Position numbers and translations under genes: made by a program | Source of the DNA: a virus | IMG/VR virus record: IMGVR_UViG_3300037502_000728 | Location: 1 to 31,828 of that record | Length of the DNA stretch: 31,828 bases | Strand: one strand, 5' to 3' | Part shown: positions 1-7,632 of the stretch, piece after piece | Layout of the letters: every line of letters starts with the position of its first letter | Numbering within the stretch: the stretch's first letter is position 1 | Notes under the pieces: generated by a model | What the model saw: the letters and a program-made list of their open reading frames with translations, nothing else | What the model was told of the DNA's origin: nothing | The model's database searches: none

Positions 1-106
1 TGAAAATCCCCTTCATATATAGGGATTTTCCATTATGGTCATCCATTGACTCGACCACCATATTTGCGCGGTCAAATGTTAGATGTTCTTTGAGATACAA
101 AGCCAT
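1..106 (-). CDS. 21: Prohead core protease gp21, N-terminal fragment
   Basis: This is the first 35 codons of a minus-strand gene that leaves the window at position 1. The start ATG is at 106-104, and the translation begins MALYLKEHLTFDRANMVVES, followed by a segment ending in LYMKGIF. That opening resembles the N-terminus of T4-like prohead proteases (gp21, peptidase family U9), which cleave the scaffold and capsid precursors during head maturation. The catalytic residues lie outside the window and cannot be checked. The ATG lies 15 nt after the stop of the prohead core gene, and the gap carries GGA and GAG purine runs usable as a ribosome site. The order portal, core, protease matches T4 (20-67-68-21), which supports the call. 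Only the N-terminus is seen, so the identification rests on a short match plus synteny. Confidence 0.75.
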   Translation of the reverse strand, partial: MALYLKEHLTFDRANMVVESMDDHNGKSLYMKGIF

Positions 107-121
107 TTGTTCTCAGTTTCC

Positions 122-973
122 TTACTTAGCAACGATGCTCTTAGTATTTGCTCCGTTGTCGCCCTTCTTAGGAGCGGGAGCCTTGCTTAAGTCAGCACCT
201 TTATGTCCTGGAGCATTCTTAAACTTACCTGCTCCTGGAACTTGCGTTTCACCCTTAGAATATGAGTTGCTTGGACCCTTAGGACTTGTTGGAACTGTTT
301 CTGCTTGTCCAGAGAATTTTACTGGCTTGCTGTCCATTCCTGCTTGTCCACTATTCTGTAACCCTGGGCTCTTTGTTTGAACACCATTGTCACCATGTGT
401 AACGCTAACTTTTTGAAGTTGCACTGCTTCCATCATTGCTTCTTCGCCTTCTTCGTCGGCTGCAACTTCTTCATCACCGCCCATGTCTGCTTCGTCACCC
501 ATGTCATCAGCACCCTCGCCGCCCATGATTTCTTCGAATTCAGCCATCAACTGGTCTAATTTATCTTCGATGCGAATTACAGCATCTTCCATGCCTTCAC
601 CACCTGCATCGCCTTCATCGCCTAAATCTTCTTCACCGTCTGCTTCGAGGTCAAATACTTCTTCGTCCTCTTCTTCGGTTACTCCTGATTCCTCAGCGTT
701 GATTTCGTCAAGAAGATCGCCAACTTGTCCTACCATTTGGCCTTCTTCCATGTCGTCCATTGATTCTTCAATGGCATCAGCATCATCTTCTTCTGCTGAT
801 TCTTCGACTTTTTCATCATCGTTATCTTCTGCTTCCATCATCTCTTCGTCCATAATGGACTCATAGATTTCGCGGCTCTTTTCGACTACGATTTCGTGAA
901 ATAATTCACGTGCTTGTTCTTCATTCTCATTGATAATAAGGTCAATGAGTGTTTCAAATTTTTTGTTATCCAT
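122..973 (-). CDS. Prohead core (scaffold) protein, gp67/gp68-position
   Basis: 283 aa protein in three parts. Residues 1-45 form a predicted helix (ENEEQARELFHEIVVEKSRE) resembling the repeated helix seen at the start of T4-like prohead core proteins. Residues about 45-185 are extremely acidic, with long runs of Glu and Asp. Residues about 185-283 are Lys/Gly/Pro-rich and basic. Highly charged helical proteins of this kind form the core inside the prohead and are later cleaved by gp21. Its place between portal and gp21 is that of T4 genes 67/68, whose products are much shorter (about 80 and 140 aa), so this looks like an expanded or merged version. The start is supported by AGGAG 9 nt upstream and a late box at 1011-1018. 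Family assignment is from position and composition, with the N-terminal helix as the only sequence match. Confidence 0.65.
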   Translation of the reverse strand: MDNKKFETLIDLIINENEEQARELFHEIVVEKSREIYESIMDEEMMEAEDNDDEKVEESAEEDDADAIEESMDDMEEGQMVGQVGDLLDEINAEESGVTEEEDEEVFDLEADGEEDLGDEGDAGGEGMEDAVIRIEDKLDQLMAEFEEIMGGEGADDMGDEADMGGDEEVAADEEGEEAMMEAVQLQKVSVTHGDNGVQTKSPGLQNSGQAGMDSKPVKFSGQAETVPTSPKGPSNSYSKGETQVPGAGKFKNAPGHKGADLSKAPAPKKGDNGANTKSIVAK

Positions 974-1010
974 TGTAATTTTCTCCTGATTAGAAATGGC
1001 TTTGTAGAGT

Positions 1011-1018
1011 TATTTAGT
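1011..1018 (-). promoter_or_regulatory. T4-type late promoter for prohead core gene
   Basis: The minus strand reads ACTAAATA, matching the NNTAAATA box repeated at other late genes here (T4 consensus TATAAATA). It would give a leader of about 30 nt that includes the AGGAG ribosome site. Confidence 0.55.
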
Positions 1019-1073
1019 GAGTAGTCACAAAAAGTGCGTTATAAGTATGTATTTTTAGCATTTTTTGAAGTTT

Positions 1074-1081
1074 TATAAATA
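1074..1081 (+). promoter_or_regulatory. T4-type late promoter for SGNH gene
   Basis: Perfect T4 late box TATAAATA ending 5 nt before the ATG at 1087. In T4 the box spans about -13 to -6, so the predicted first transcribed base is the A of the ATG. Confidence 0.65.
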
Positions 1082-1086
1082 TTTTT

Positions 1087-1770
1087 ATGAATATTTTAAT
1101 GTTTGGGGACAGTTGGGGGGTTAGAGACACATGGGGCAACCCTTCAATCTTAGAAAATTCTAGTAGTTTTTGGCCCGAATTTAAACTGTTTAAGTATGGG
1201 CATTATACATTTAATATATCAAAGTCCAATAATACCAATATAAAAGCACTAGAAGAAGTAATAGAGTACTTACAAAATACTGATGGAAACTTAAAAATAG
1301 ATTGTTTTATTTGGTACTACACTGCACTAATGAGAGACTATAACACAGTTAGCGAGTTAAACATCAACGATTATCAAGTTTTGTTAAATGAAATATCATA
1401 CAAAGTGCAAGAACTATCAACTTCAATTCATAACAAATATCCAAATATCAAATGGATTATCATTGGAGGGGAAGCACCTATACATAATGTTTCACACTAT
1501 AATTGGGCTAGTTATATTATTGAAGATTGGAAATCGGACTTGTTAAACATTAAGTTACCGTATTATCAGGGTTTAGGTAGTTTAGGAATTATACATGAAT
1601 TACGAAAACAGATGGGCACTGAACTTTTAATACAAGAGATGGATAAACTAAAATTTATACAGAATGCACTAAAAAAATCTACACCTAAATTATTTTCAGA
1701 TGGTAGACACCCCAATGCTAAAGTTTCAGGTAGTATAGTTGAAAGATTAAAAGAACAAAAACTTATTTAA
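1087..1770 (+). CDS. SGNH/GDSL-type hydrolase-like protein
   Basis: 227 aa protein of unknown role. The N-terminus has GDSWG at residues 7-11 (candidate nucleophile Ser9, block I of SGNH hydrolases). The C-terminus has DGRHPN starting at about residue 205, matching the DxxH block V that supplies the catalytic Asp and His. A glycine-rich GGEAP around residue 128 sits where block III is expected but lacks the usual Asn. SGNH enzymes hydrolyse esters, commonly on polysaccharides, so a role on host surface glycans or virion glycans is possible but unproven. The gene is antisense to the head genes around it, and its stop overlaps the stop of the 77 aa gene by 3 nt. A perfect late box lies just before the ATG and no Shine-Dalgarno is visible, which suggests late expression. 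It looks like a cargo gene inserted into the head module. Confidence 0.6.
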   Translation: MNILMFGDSWGVRDTWGNPSILENSSSFWPEFKLFKYGHYTFNISKSNNTNIKALEEVIEYLQNTDGNLKIDCFIWYYTALMRDYNTVSELNINDYQVLLNEISYKVQELSTSIHNKYPNIKWIIIGGEAPIHNVSHYNWASYIIEDWKSDLLNIKLPYYQGLGSLGIIHELRKQMGTELLIQEMDKLKFIQNALKKSTPKLFSDGRHPNAKVSGSIVERLKEQKLI

Positions 1771-2000
1771 ACAGAAGGTGCACCTTCTTCGTCACCGGCC
1801 TTAGCCCCGTATTGTTCTCTAACTTTTTTAAGATATTGTTTTTTTTCGTAATTTCTAACATCCATCATTTTACGTAACTTGCGTATTTGTTTTAATGTTA
1901 GTTTTGTTTTACGACTAGTTCTCCACACTGGCTTGCTGTTATCAGCACTTAAGTCTTGATAACCTGCAATAGGAGCATCAAACATTTCAAAAAGTTTCAT
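1767..2000 (-). CDS. Small basic protein between portal and core genes
   Basis: 77 aa protein that begins MKLFEMFDAPIAGY and has a Lys/Arg-rich middle (LTLKQIRKLRKMMDVRNYEK) predicted to be helical. It sits directly after the portal gene, where T4 has gene 67, and small proteins of this kind occur at the same place in marine T4-like phages. Function is unknown; a core or portal-associated role is inferred only from position. The ATG lies 8 nt after the portal stop codon. The late box overlaps that stop and ends 5 nt before the ATG, with no Shine-Dalgarno sequence. The C-terminal codons contain a 16-nt perfect palindrome (1773-1788). Confidence 0.7.
   Translation of the reverse strand: MKLFEMFDAPIAGYQDLSADNSKPVWRTSRKTKLTLKQIRKLRKMMDVRNYEKKQYLKKVREQYGAKAGDEEGAPSV
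1773..1788. repeat. 16-nt perfect palindrome at convergent gene ends
   Basis: AGAAGGTGCACCTTCT is its own reverse complement. It sits where the SGNH gene and the 77 aa gene converge. On the minus strand a T-rich stretch follows about 12 nt later, so it could act as a weak terminator; it also simply encodes the EGAP end of the small protein. Confidence 0.35.
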
Positions 2001-2005
2001 AATAT

Positions 2006-2013
2006 TATTTATG
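2006..2013 (-). promoter_or_regulatory. Late promoter overlapping portal stop codon
   Basis: The minus strand reads CATAAATA, in which the TAA is the portal stop. The box ends 5 nt before the ATG of the 77 aa gene, so the predicted transcript would start at or next to that ATG. Confidence 0.45.
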
Positions 2014-3802
2014 CTGGAGGAGCGGCTCCGCCGGGTGGCGCGGCTGCGGGTGCTGCCCCTGCTTCGGCGCCGGCTACAGGTCCTGCAACTTCTTCAGGAC
2101 CACCTGGGGTTTCTTCTGCCCCTGCTTCAATATCATCAGCAGTTTGTTCATCACTTTCAATATCACTTGTAGATACGCCCACACCACGTAAGTCACTACC
2201 TTTTGGTTCTTCCAAAATGTCTTTTTGATTTTCTTCACGCCACAATTTTTCGTTCTTAGTTATTTCTTCTTCAGTTAATCCTAAGAATCTTTCTAATGCA
2301 AATCGTTTACTAATATACGGAAATGCTTCCATACTAGCAAAAGTGCTTACACGTGCAGTATCTAATTCACTTTGACGATAGGCTGCAAAGTTTTGTGGTG
2401 GATTAAATTGTAGTTGAAATAGTCCACTATCAATATTAAATCCTCTCCAACGCAAGAACAACTTGAATTCTTCATCAAGTTTCATTGCAATATAACTTTG
2501 TAATCTTTCGCAATATTGATTAAAACGGAATTCTTGAATCATCGCAGTTCCAACACGACCATCGCTTAATGGTGTTGTATTGTCATCAGGGCCTGTTGGT
2601 AAGTATGAACTTGGCACACGTAATCCACGTGCTAATCTGTTATTGAAATAACGCAAGTCATCAATCTCACCGAGATTCTGTCCACCAGGTAGAACCTCTA
2701 CAGAAGATCCTCGCCCATCCGCTGTAACAGGGAAGAAGTAATCTTCATTCATTGATAATGGATTATATGTGGCGTCTACTACAGACTGCCCACCGTAAAC
2801 AGATGGGATTCTACGCTGATGGATTTCGTTCTTAATGCGTTCTACGAATGCCATAGCCATGTGACTTGGCATGTTACCAACGTCAATCTTAAACATTCTA
2901 CGTTCAGGAGCACGTTGTACACGATAGATTAGAACAGCATCTTCAAGTAATTCTTTTTGTTTATAAACTTTAAAAATATTTTCTAATACACTTTGTCCAA
3001 AAGGCCAAAATCTATCAAGACCCTCAGTTAAACTTAAGTGTACTATATGTTTTCCGTCAATAGCACTTTCACTTTGCCCTAATGTAAATCTTGAACCTGA
3101 AGTGTTATATGGCATAGCCGGAACAGTATAAGGTGTATTTGTTCCGCCACCAGTGCCACCTAATCCAGTTGCCGGGTTAGCAGCAAAGTCGGTATTAGTT
3201 TTTTGTGCTACTGATAGATTCTGTAAGTTAATATTTAAATCTTTAAGTACGTACTGTTCCGGCTTTTTACCTTCACTTTCGTTGACAATAACTTTAATAA
3301 CTTTGACCATATCGACCCAATATAACTTAAAGTTTTCTGGGTCACGAACAAATACTTGATCACCGTATTTGATAACATTTCTAAATATTTTAAAGATACG
3401 GTTATCAAATTCGTTTAGTTTACACCATTGTTGTAATTGTTTTTGTAGTAGTTCAACTTCATGTGGAGTTGGATCCTCTTTGAATTCAAAGTTAAACGGT
3501 GTCTTATTATGTTCGTTGCGTTGTGTACTGAACTCTGAAATGATATCTAAACATGCGTTGATTTCAGCATCAACATCCATCATTTCATACTGATTATATC
3601 GTTCAATTCTATTTGGGTGACCTGTATAGACTTCGGGAAGTCTACTCATGTAATTTTTATAACCAAATTCAGTGTTATTCCAGCCGCCAGTAGGTAATCC
3701 ATTTTGCCCAGGACTGCCGTTCCAAGCACCCTGGTTACTATTGGCACCGCTTATAGGACTCGATACACCACTTTTATTGAGAAATTTTCTTTTATAGGTC
3801 AT
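2009..3802 (-). CDS. 20: Portal vertex protein gp20
   Basis: 597 aa, close to T4 gp20 (524 aa) with an added C-terminal tail. The protein forms the dodecameric ring at one head vertex through which DNA is packaged and ejected and to which the tail joins. The central stretch (HIVHLSLTEGLDRFWPFGQS, then KELLEDAVLIYRVQRAPERR) is the typical T4-type portal core, followed by the conserved SYLPTGPDD segment. The last about 40 residues are low complexity, Ala/Gly/Pro/Glu-rich (residues about 555-597). It lies 32 nt after the tape-measure stop and 8 nt before the next ATG, so all three are probably co-transcribed. A late box at 3826-3833 may add a gene-specific transcript; no clear Shine-Dalgarno sequence is seen. 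Confidence 0.95.
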   Translation of the reverse strand: MTYKRKFLNKSGVSSPISGANSNQGAWNGSPGQNGLPTGGWNNTEFGYKNYMSRLPEVYTGHPNRIERYNQYEMMDVDAEINACLDIISEFSTQRNEHNKTPFNFEFKEDPTPHEVELLQKQLQQWCKLNEFDNRIFKIFRNVIKYGDQVFVRDPENFKLYWVDMVKVIKVIVNESEGKKPEQYVLKDLNINLQNLSVAQKTNTDFAANPATGLGGTGGGTNTPYTVPAMPYNTSGSRFTLGQSESAIDGKHIVHLSLTEGLDRFWPFGQSVLENIFKVYKQKELLEDAVLIYRVQRAPERRMFKIDVGNMPSHMAMAFVERIKNEIHQRRIPSVYGGQSVVDATYNPLSMNEDYFFPVTADGRGSSVEVLPGGQNLGEIDDLRYFNNRLARGLRVPSSYLPTGPDDNTTPLSDGRVGTAMIQEFRFNQYCERLQSYIAMKLDEEFKLFLRWRGFNIDSGLFQLQFNPPQNFAAYRQSELDTARVSTFASMEAFPYISKRFALERFLGLTEEEITKNEKLWREENQKDILEEPKGSDLRGVGVSTSDIESDEQTADDIEAGAEETPGGPEEVAGPVAGAEAGAAPAAAPPGGAAPPA

Positions 3803-3825
3803 TGATTTTGGTTCAGAATATAAAG

Positions 3826-3833
3826 TATTTAGC
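3826..3833 (-). promoter_or_regulatory. Late promoter for portal gene
   Basis: The minus strand reads GCTAAATA followed by C in the gap between the tape-measure stop and the portal start, giving a leader of roughly 18 nt. Confidence 0.5.
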
Positions 3834-3834
3834 G

Positions 3835-6800
3835 TTAGACAAGCGAATGCTTCAATAACTTGTTTGAAGTTTCATTACCGTCACTTAATTGAGCAATGAC
3901 TTGATCCAATTTAGAAGCCATCATTCCGTAAATTTCCATATTAGACGCTATTATTTCTTTACTCATATCTGAACCTGATTCAGATTTTGACCCTGTAACC
4001 TGACTCATCATTTCTTTACCTTCATTAGATTCTGCTTGTGTTTTTGCTAACTTCATTAATATAGATTCAGTATCTAATGGGGCTGTAATTTCTAGTCCAT
4101 GATGCTCAACTGGATAACCAGTTTCGGGTCCGTCCGCAATCAGTCCACCTGATGCCTGCATAACTCGTTCATCTCTGCCGCCGGCGCTTGGCATTTTTGC
4201 AGAATACATTGCAACTTTTTGCAATACTTCTCCGCCTAAATAACCTTGACCCGGTTTAATTGCAGTACCTGCGATCTGACTTGTTGCTAATAATTGCGCT
4301 TGTTCAGCACTCATGCCTCCCTTAGCATCAAGTCCAAGTTTGCCGGCCATACTTGACTGACCCTTTTGCATGTACCATGCAACAACTTCACTTGCTATTT
4401 TAGGATCATTTACTAAATCTGGATTCTCAATTAATCTATCATCACCAAATATTGCTTTACTTGCGGCAGCATAATTGTTTTTACCAGTCAGCTGTATATA
4501 ACCACGACCTCTGAATTTCCATCCATCGCCGGGCTCAGAGTTGCCCATACCCTTACCAAGTTTAGTACCCGAACCATAAACAGCCTCAGCCATCTTTTCG
4601 GGACTTGATTTCATTTCAGTAATTTCTTCGTCTGTCTTACCTGCTGTAGCAGACTTAAATATGCTTCTTATGCGTTCATTACTTGTTTTACTATAGTTAA
4701 GATTTTCGTTTGTTACCTTACCACCAGACTCTTTCATTACATTACCTAATACAGCGTTAATGTAATTTTGGTCTGTCATTCCGCGTTTCTTCAACGCTTC
4801 AGCAATGCCTCCAAGATTTTCTTTTACATCTTGTTTCATTGGTGGAGGTGCAGCAGGCATACTTGGTGGCATACCGCTCATGATTGGTTTACCACTACCA
4901 TCAGTTACCGCACCGCCGGTTCCTGATGTTACTGCACCAGGTGGTGGAACTGCGCCTGCTACGGCTGAAGCCTGTGTATCTTTAAGTTGACTTCTTATTT
5001 TACCAATATCAATTAAAGCACTACCCAAAACACCCTTAATTTGGTCTTTGACTTCTTTTGTAGCATCTTCAGGACTTACTTCATCTAATGTGCCTTTAAT
5101 TAAACTGTCAAATTTAGTAAAGTTAATAGTCAAGTTGGCTAATGATTTGTTTGATATATCCAACATTTGTTGGAATTGTCTTAAACTATCATTAACTGTT
5201 TTAAGTCCGTCTTGTTCAGTTTTAATTTTACCTTCAGCATGTTTGGCTAATCTTTCTTCAGCCATCTTTCTAACATCTTCTATCCTAGACTCAGGTGAAG
5301 CAGCCGTTGCAGCGGCCATAGCCGGTAACATAGAAGGCTGCTCAATTGGTGCTTTTGGCTTGTTTGGTTCTACTTTCTTTTCTTCTGTTGTCTTTTTATC
5401 TTCAACTTTTTTATCGGCTTCTACGGGTTTTTTCTCTTCAACTTTCTTAGCGGCTTCTGCGGTCTTTTTGTCTGCGGTGTCTGACATTTTAGAAATGCCG
5501 GTTGCTGCCACTTTACCTACAGCCTCACCGCCTTTACTGCCTAACCATCCGCCTAATGCTGCACCTAATGCGCCTCCAATTAATGTACCTACTACTGGAA
5601 CAACGGAACCTATTGCGGCGCCAGCTGCGGCGCCTGCCCATGCACCACCTGCGGCACCTGCTGCTGATCCTACACCACCGCCTACTGCTTCAGTTTTCTT
5701 TTCTTTAGCCTCTTTTTCAGTAATCTCGCCTGCTTTGCGCTTTTGTTCTATATCCTGATATTCGTCATATGCACCCTTGGCTGCTAATCCTGCTCCAATC
5801 ACCGCTCCTGCTACTGGAACAGCCTTAGAAGCACTTGCTAAAGGTGTTGCTAATTTTGCAAGAGTTCCTGTTGCTTTTGCAGCCGTACTTGCGGCGCCCT
5901 TTGCCGCTTCTGTTGCGCCTGCTGCCTTTCCAGGCAACATACTTCCTACTTTACCTAATGCAGCCTTTCCTGCCATTGCAGTTAATGCAGCGGCTGCTAT
6001 ACCTGCTGCTGTTGCAAGTCCTGTAGCCGCAATAGTAGTAACATTAAATCCTTGCATTAACGGATTAGTTGCTAATACTAATTTGTCTAAGGCAACTTGG
6101 GCTGAACGTTCTGTTTCTGCTAACTTAGCACGTGCATCTTGTGCCGGATCTTTTCCGGGCTGTTGCGCAGCCGCTATCTTTGCCCTAGAGGCTTCGTCTT
6201 CTTTTTGTACGTTTTGATCTCTGCGCTTGTTATAATTTTCTAATGCTTGTTCACTAATACCAAAAGCACTAGCGGCTTCCTTACTATATTGAGCAGCAAC
6301 ACCTACGTTTTCAATAGTTTGGCCAAACTTCTTATTATATGCGTCTTGGAATTCTGCTTGTGCCTTTTGTACGTCACCACCTTTTTGAATAGCATTACGT
6401 AGTTTTTGTAGGTCTTCCATAAGACCCATACGTGTAAGTGCTGCGCCTTCTTCTTGGCTAACAGCACCTGTTGCTAAGAATTGTCTTGCACCTTTAGTTA
6501 CTACTTCATTACCAAAACTTGAAATGCTATCTAATACTGCTCGTTGGTCTTTAGCCTGTTTTCTAAAAGCAGCCGCTTCTTCAGTACGACCTTCACTTTC
6601 AGCCTTACGTGCTTTATTTTCTAATTGAATCTGAGAAATTTGCCATTCAACTGAACGTGCTGCTTCCGCTTGTCTCTTCTTAATAGTTTCAACATCTTCA
6701 CCGGATACTTTTGCTAGTACTAATAAATTTTCTGTATATTCTAATGATGCACGTTTTAATGCATCACGGTCTTTTATTTCAGCACGTAAATTTGCGCCTG

Positions 6801-7563
6801 CGGCTGATTGTAATGCAACGTAGTCCGCAGTGTTTTGCATTAACTCTTCTTGGCTTACACCAAGACGTTGCATTGCCATACGCTGTTCTTTAGAGACAGC
6901 GTTCATATTTCCAAATGCTTTTATACTCTCGTCAGCGTTGTCTCCCAAGATCATCATACGTGATCCTAAGGATTGTAACGGTTTCATCATAACATCTAGA
7001 TTTTTAGATGTTAGACCTGCACGATGCCCCATCTCCAATAATTCTTTTGCAGTTTGACCACCTGCACCACCCATCTTAGATAATTGGTCATTTGCTTTTA
7101 ATACATTATCGGTTTGCTGAAATGCGGCATTTGCCAGCATTGTCATGCCTTTGATAGTGGCCCCTATTGCGGTGCCTAATATTCCAAAGTTTTTACCTAA
7201 ATTTAGGGCCGCATCGCCCACACTATCAAGCGTTCTACCGTACTTTGCAAAATTCTTTTCAGTAGTTAATAATGCATTCCCTAAAGATTTTACTGCATCT
7301 ATACTTTGATTAACTGCTAATCTTTCACGTGCCTTTGCTTCATTATATTTTTCTATGGCTTCTGCGGCCAATTCTTCTTGTCTAGTTCTAACAGTTGTAC
7401 GGTCTATTGACGCATTGGTAGCGTCACGCATCTTTCTTTGTGAATCAGCAGACCCGTCAGCGGCTTTGGTACTCCTACCCATGGCCTCGGCGTTTTCACG
7501 CATTGCGTCTGCAAGTTGTTTCATCGCCTCAGAGAGTTCAGGTGGAATATTATTTTCAGCCAT
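3835..7563 (-). CDS. Tape-measure protein with GH19 muralytic domain
   Basis: 1242 aa, the length and make-up of a tail tape-measure protein, which sets tail length and fills the tube. Residues 1-480 are largely helical and charged. Residues about 490-690 are Ala/Gly-rich with hydrophobic stretches that could insert in membrane during ejection. Residues about 690-745 are a Lys/Glu/Pro linker. Residues about 915-1125 form a GH19 chitinase/lysozyme-like domain containing GDGWKFRGRGYIQLTG, with candidate catalytic glutamates in MKESGG (about 945) and NSEPGDG (about 1008). This domain would cut peptidoglycan as the tail passes the cell wall. T4 gp29 is 590 aa and has no such domain. The gene lies upstream of the portal and is divergent from the gp26-like hub gene, with a late box at 7587-7594 upstream. 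Confidence 0.85.
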   Translation of the reverse strand: MAENNIPPELSEAMKQLADAMRENAEAMGRSTKAADGSADSQRKMRDATNASIDRTTVRTRQEELAAEAIEKYNEAKARERLAVNQSIDAVKSLGNALLTTEKNFAKYGRTLDSVGDAALNLGKNFGILGTAIGATIKGMTMLANAAFQQTDNVLKANDQLSKMGGAGGQTAKELLEMGHRAGLTSKNLDVMMKPLQSLGSRMMILGDNADESIKAFGNMNAVSKEQRMAMQRLGVSQEELMQNTADYVALQSAAGANLRAEIKDRDALKRASLEYTENLLVLAKVSGEDVETIKKRQAEAARSVEWQISQIQLENKARKAESEGRTEEAAAFRKQAKDQRAVLDSISSFGNEVVTKGARQFLATGAVSQEEGAALTRMGLMEDLQKLRNAIQKGGDVQKAQAEFQDAYNKKFGQTIENVGVAAQYSKEAASAFGISEQALENYNKRRDQNVQKEDEASRAKIAAAQQPGKDPAQDARAKLAETERSAQVALDKLVLATNPLMQGFNVTTIAATGLATAAGIAAAALTAMAGKAALGKVGSMLPGKAAGATEAAKGAASTAAKATGTLAKLATPLASASKAVPVAGAVIGAGLAAKGAYDEYQDIEQKRKAGEITEKEAKEKKTEAVGGGVGSAAGAAGGAWAGAAAGAAIGSVVPVVGTLIGGALGAALGGWLGSKGGEAVGKVAATGISKMSDTADKKTAEAAKKVEEKKPVEADKKVEDKKTTEEKKVEPNKPKAPIEQPSMLPAMAAATAASPESRIEDVRKMAEERLAKHAEGKIKTEQDGLKTVNDSLRQFQQMLDISNKSLANLTINFTKFDSLIKGTLDEVSPEDATKEVKDQIKGVLGSALIDIGKIRSQLKDTQASAVAGAVPPPGAVTSGTGGAVTDGSGKPIMSGMPPSMPAAPPPMKQDVKENLGGIAEALKKRGMTDQNYINAVLGNVMKESGGKVTNENLNYSKTSNERIRSIFKSATAGKTDEEITEMKSSPEKMAEAVYGSGTKLGKGMGNSEPGDGWKFRGRGYIQLTGKNNYAAASKAIFGDDRLIENPDLVNDPKIASEVVAWYMQKGQSSMAGKLGLDAKGGMSAEQAQLLATSQIAGTAIKPGQGYLGGEVLQKVAMYSAKMPSAGGRDERVMQASGGLIADGPETGYPVEHHGLEITAPLDTESILMKLAKTQAESNEGKEMMSQVTGSKSESGSDMSKEIIASNMEIYGMMASKLDQVIAQLSDGNETSNKLLKHSLV

Positions 7564-7572
7564 TTTTTATCC

Positions 7573-7580
7573 AATAAATA
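7573..7580 (+). promoter_or_regulatory. Late promoter for gp26/gp51 unit
   Basis: The plus strand reads AATAAATAC. It forms the left arm of a near-perfect palindrome with the minus-strand late box, and gives a leader of about 47 nt with AGAGGA 6 nt before the ATG at 7633. Confidence 0.6.
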
Positions 7581-7586
7581 CACTTG

Positions 7587-7594
7587 TATTTATT
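7587..7594 (-). promoter_or_regulatory. Late promoter for tape-measure/portal unit
   Basis: The minus strand reads AATAAATAC, the right arm of the palindrome at 7573-7594, and gives a leader of about 18 nt to the tape-measure ATG. Confidence 0.6.
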
Positions 7595-7632
7595 ATTCGG
7601 AAAAACCCGAAATTTTAACCAGAGGATAATTT

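Noticed and set aside
2-30. 9-bp inverted repeat (GAAAATCCC with GGGATTTTC) in the start of gp21
   Set aside because: It lies within coding sequence with no sign of function; it could regulate translation but may be chance in a repetitive AT-rich context.
483-866. 127 aa Ser-rich frame on the plus strand
   Set aside because: Antisense shadow of the Glu/Asp-rich core protein; Ser runs arise from reversed acidic codons.
5048-6217. Open frames of 236 and 146 aa on the plus strand within the tape-measure gene
   Set aside because: They are antisense shadows of its Ala/Gly/Lys-rich codons; the minus-strand frame has clear domains and a full-length fit.
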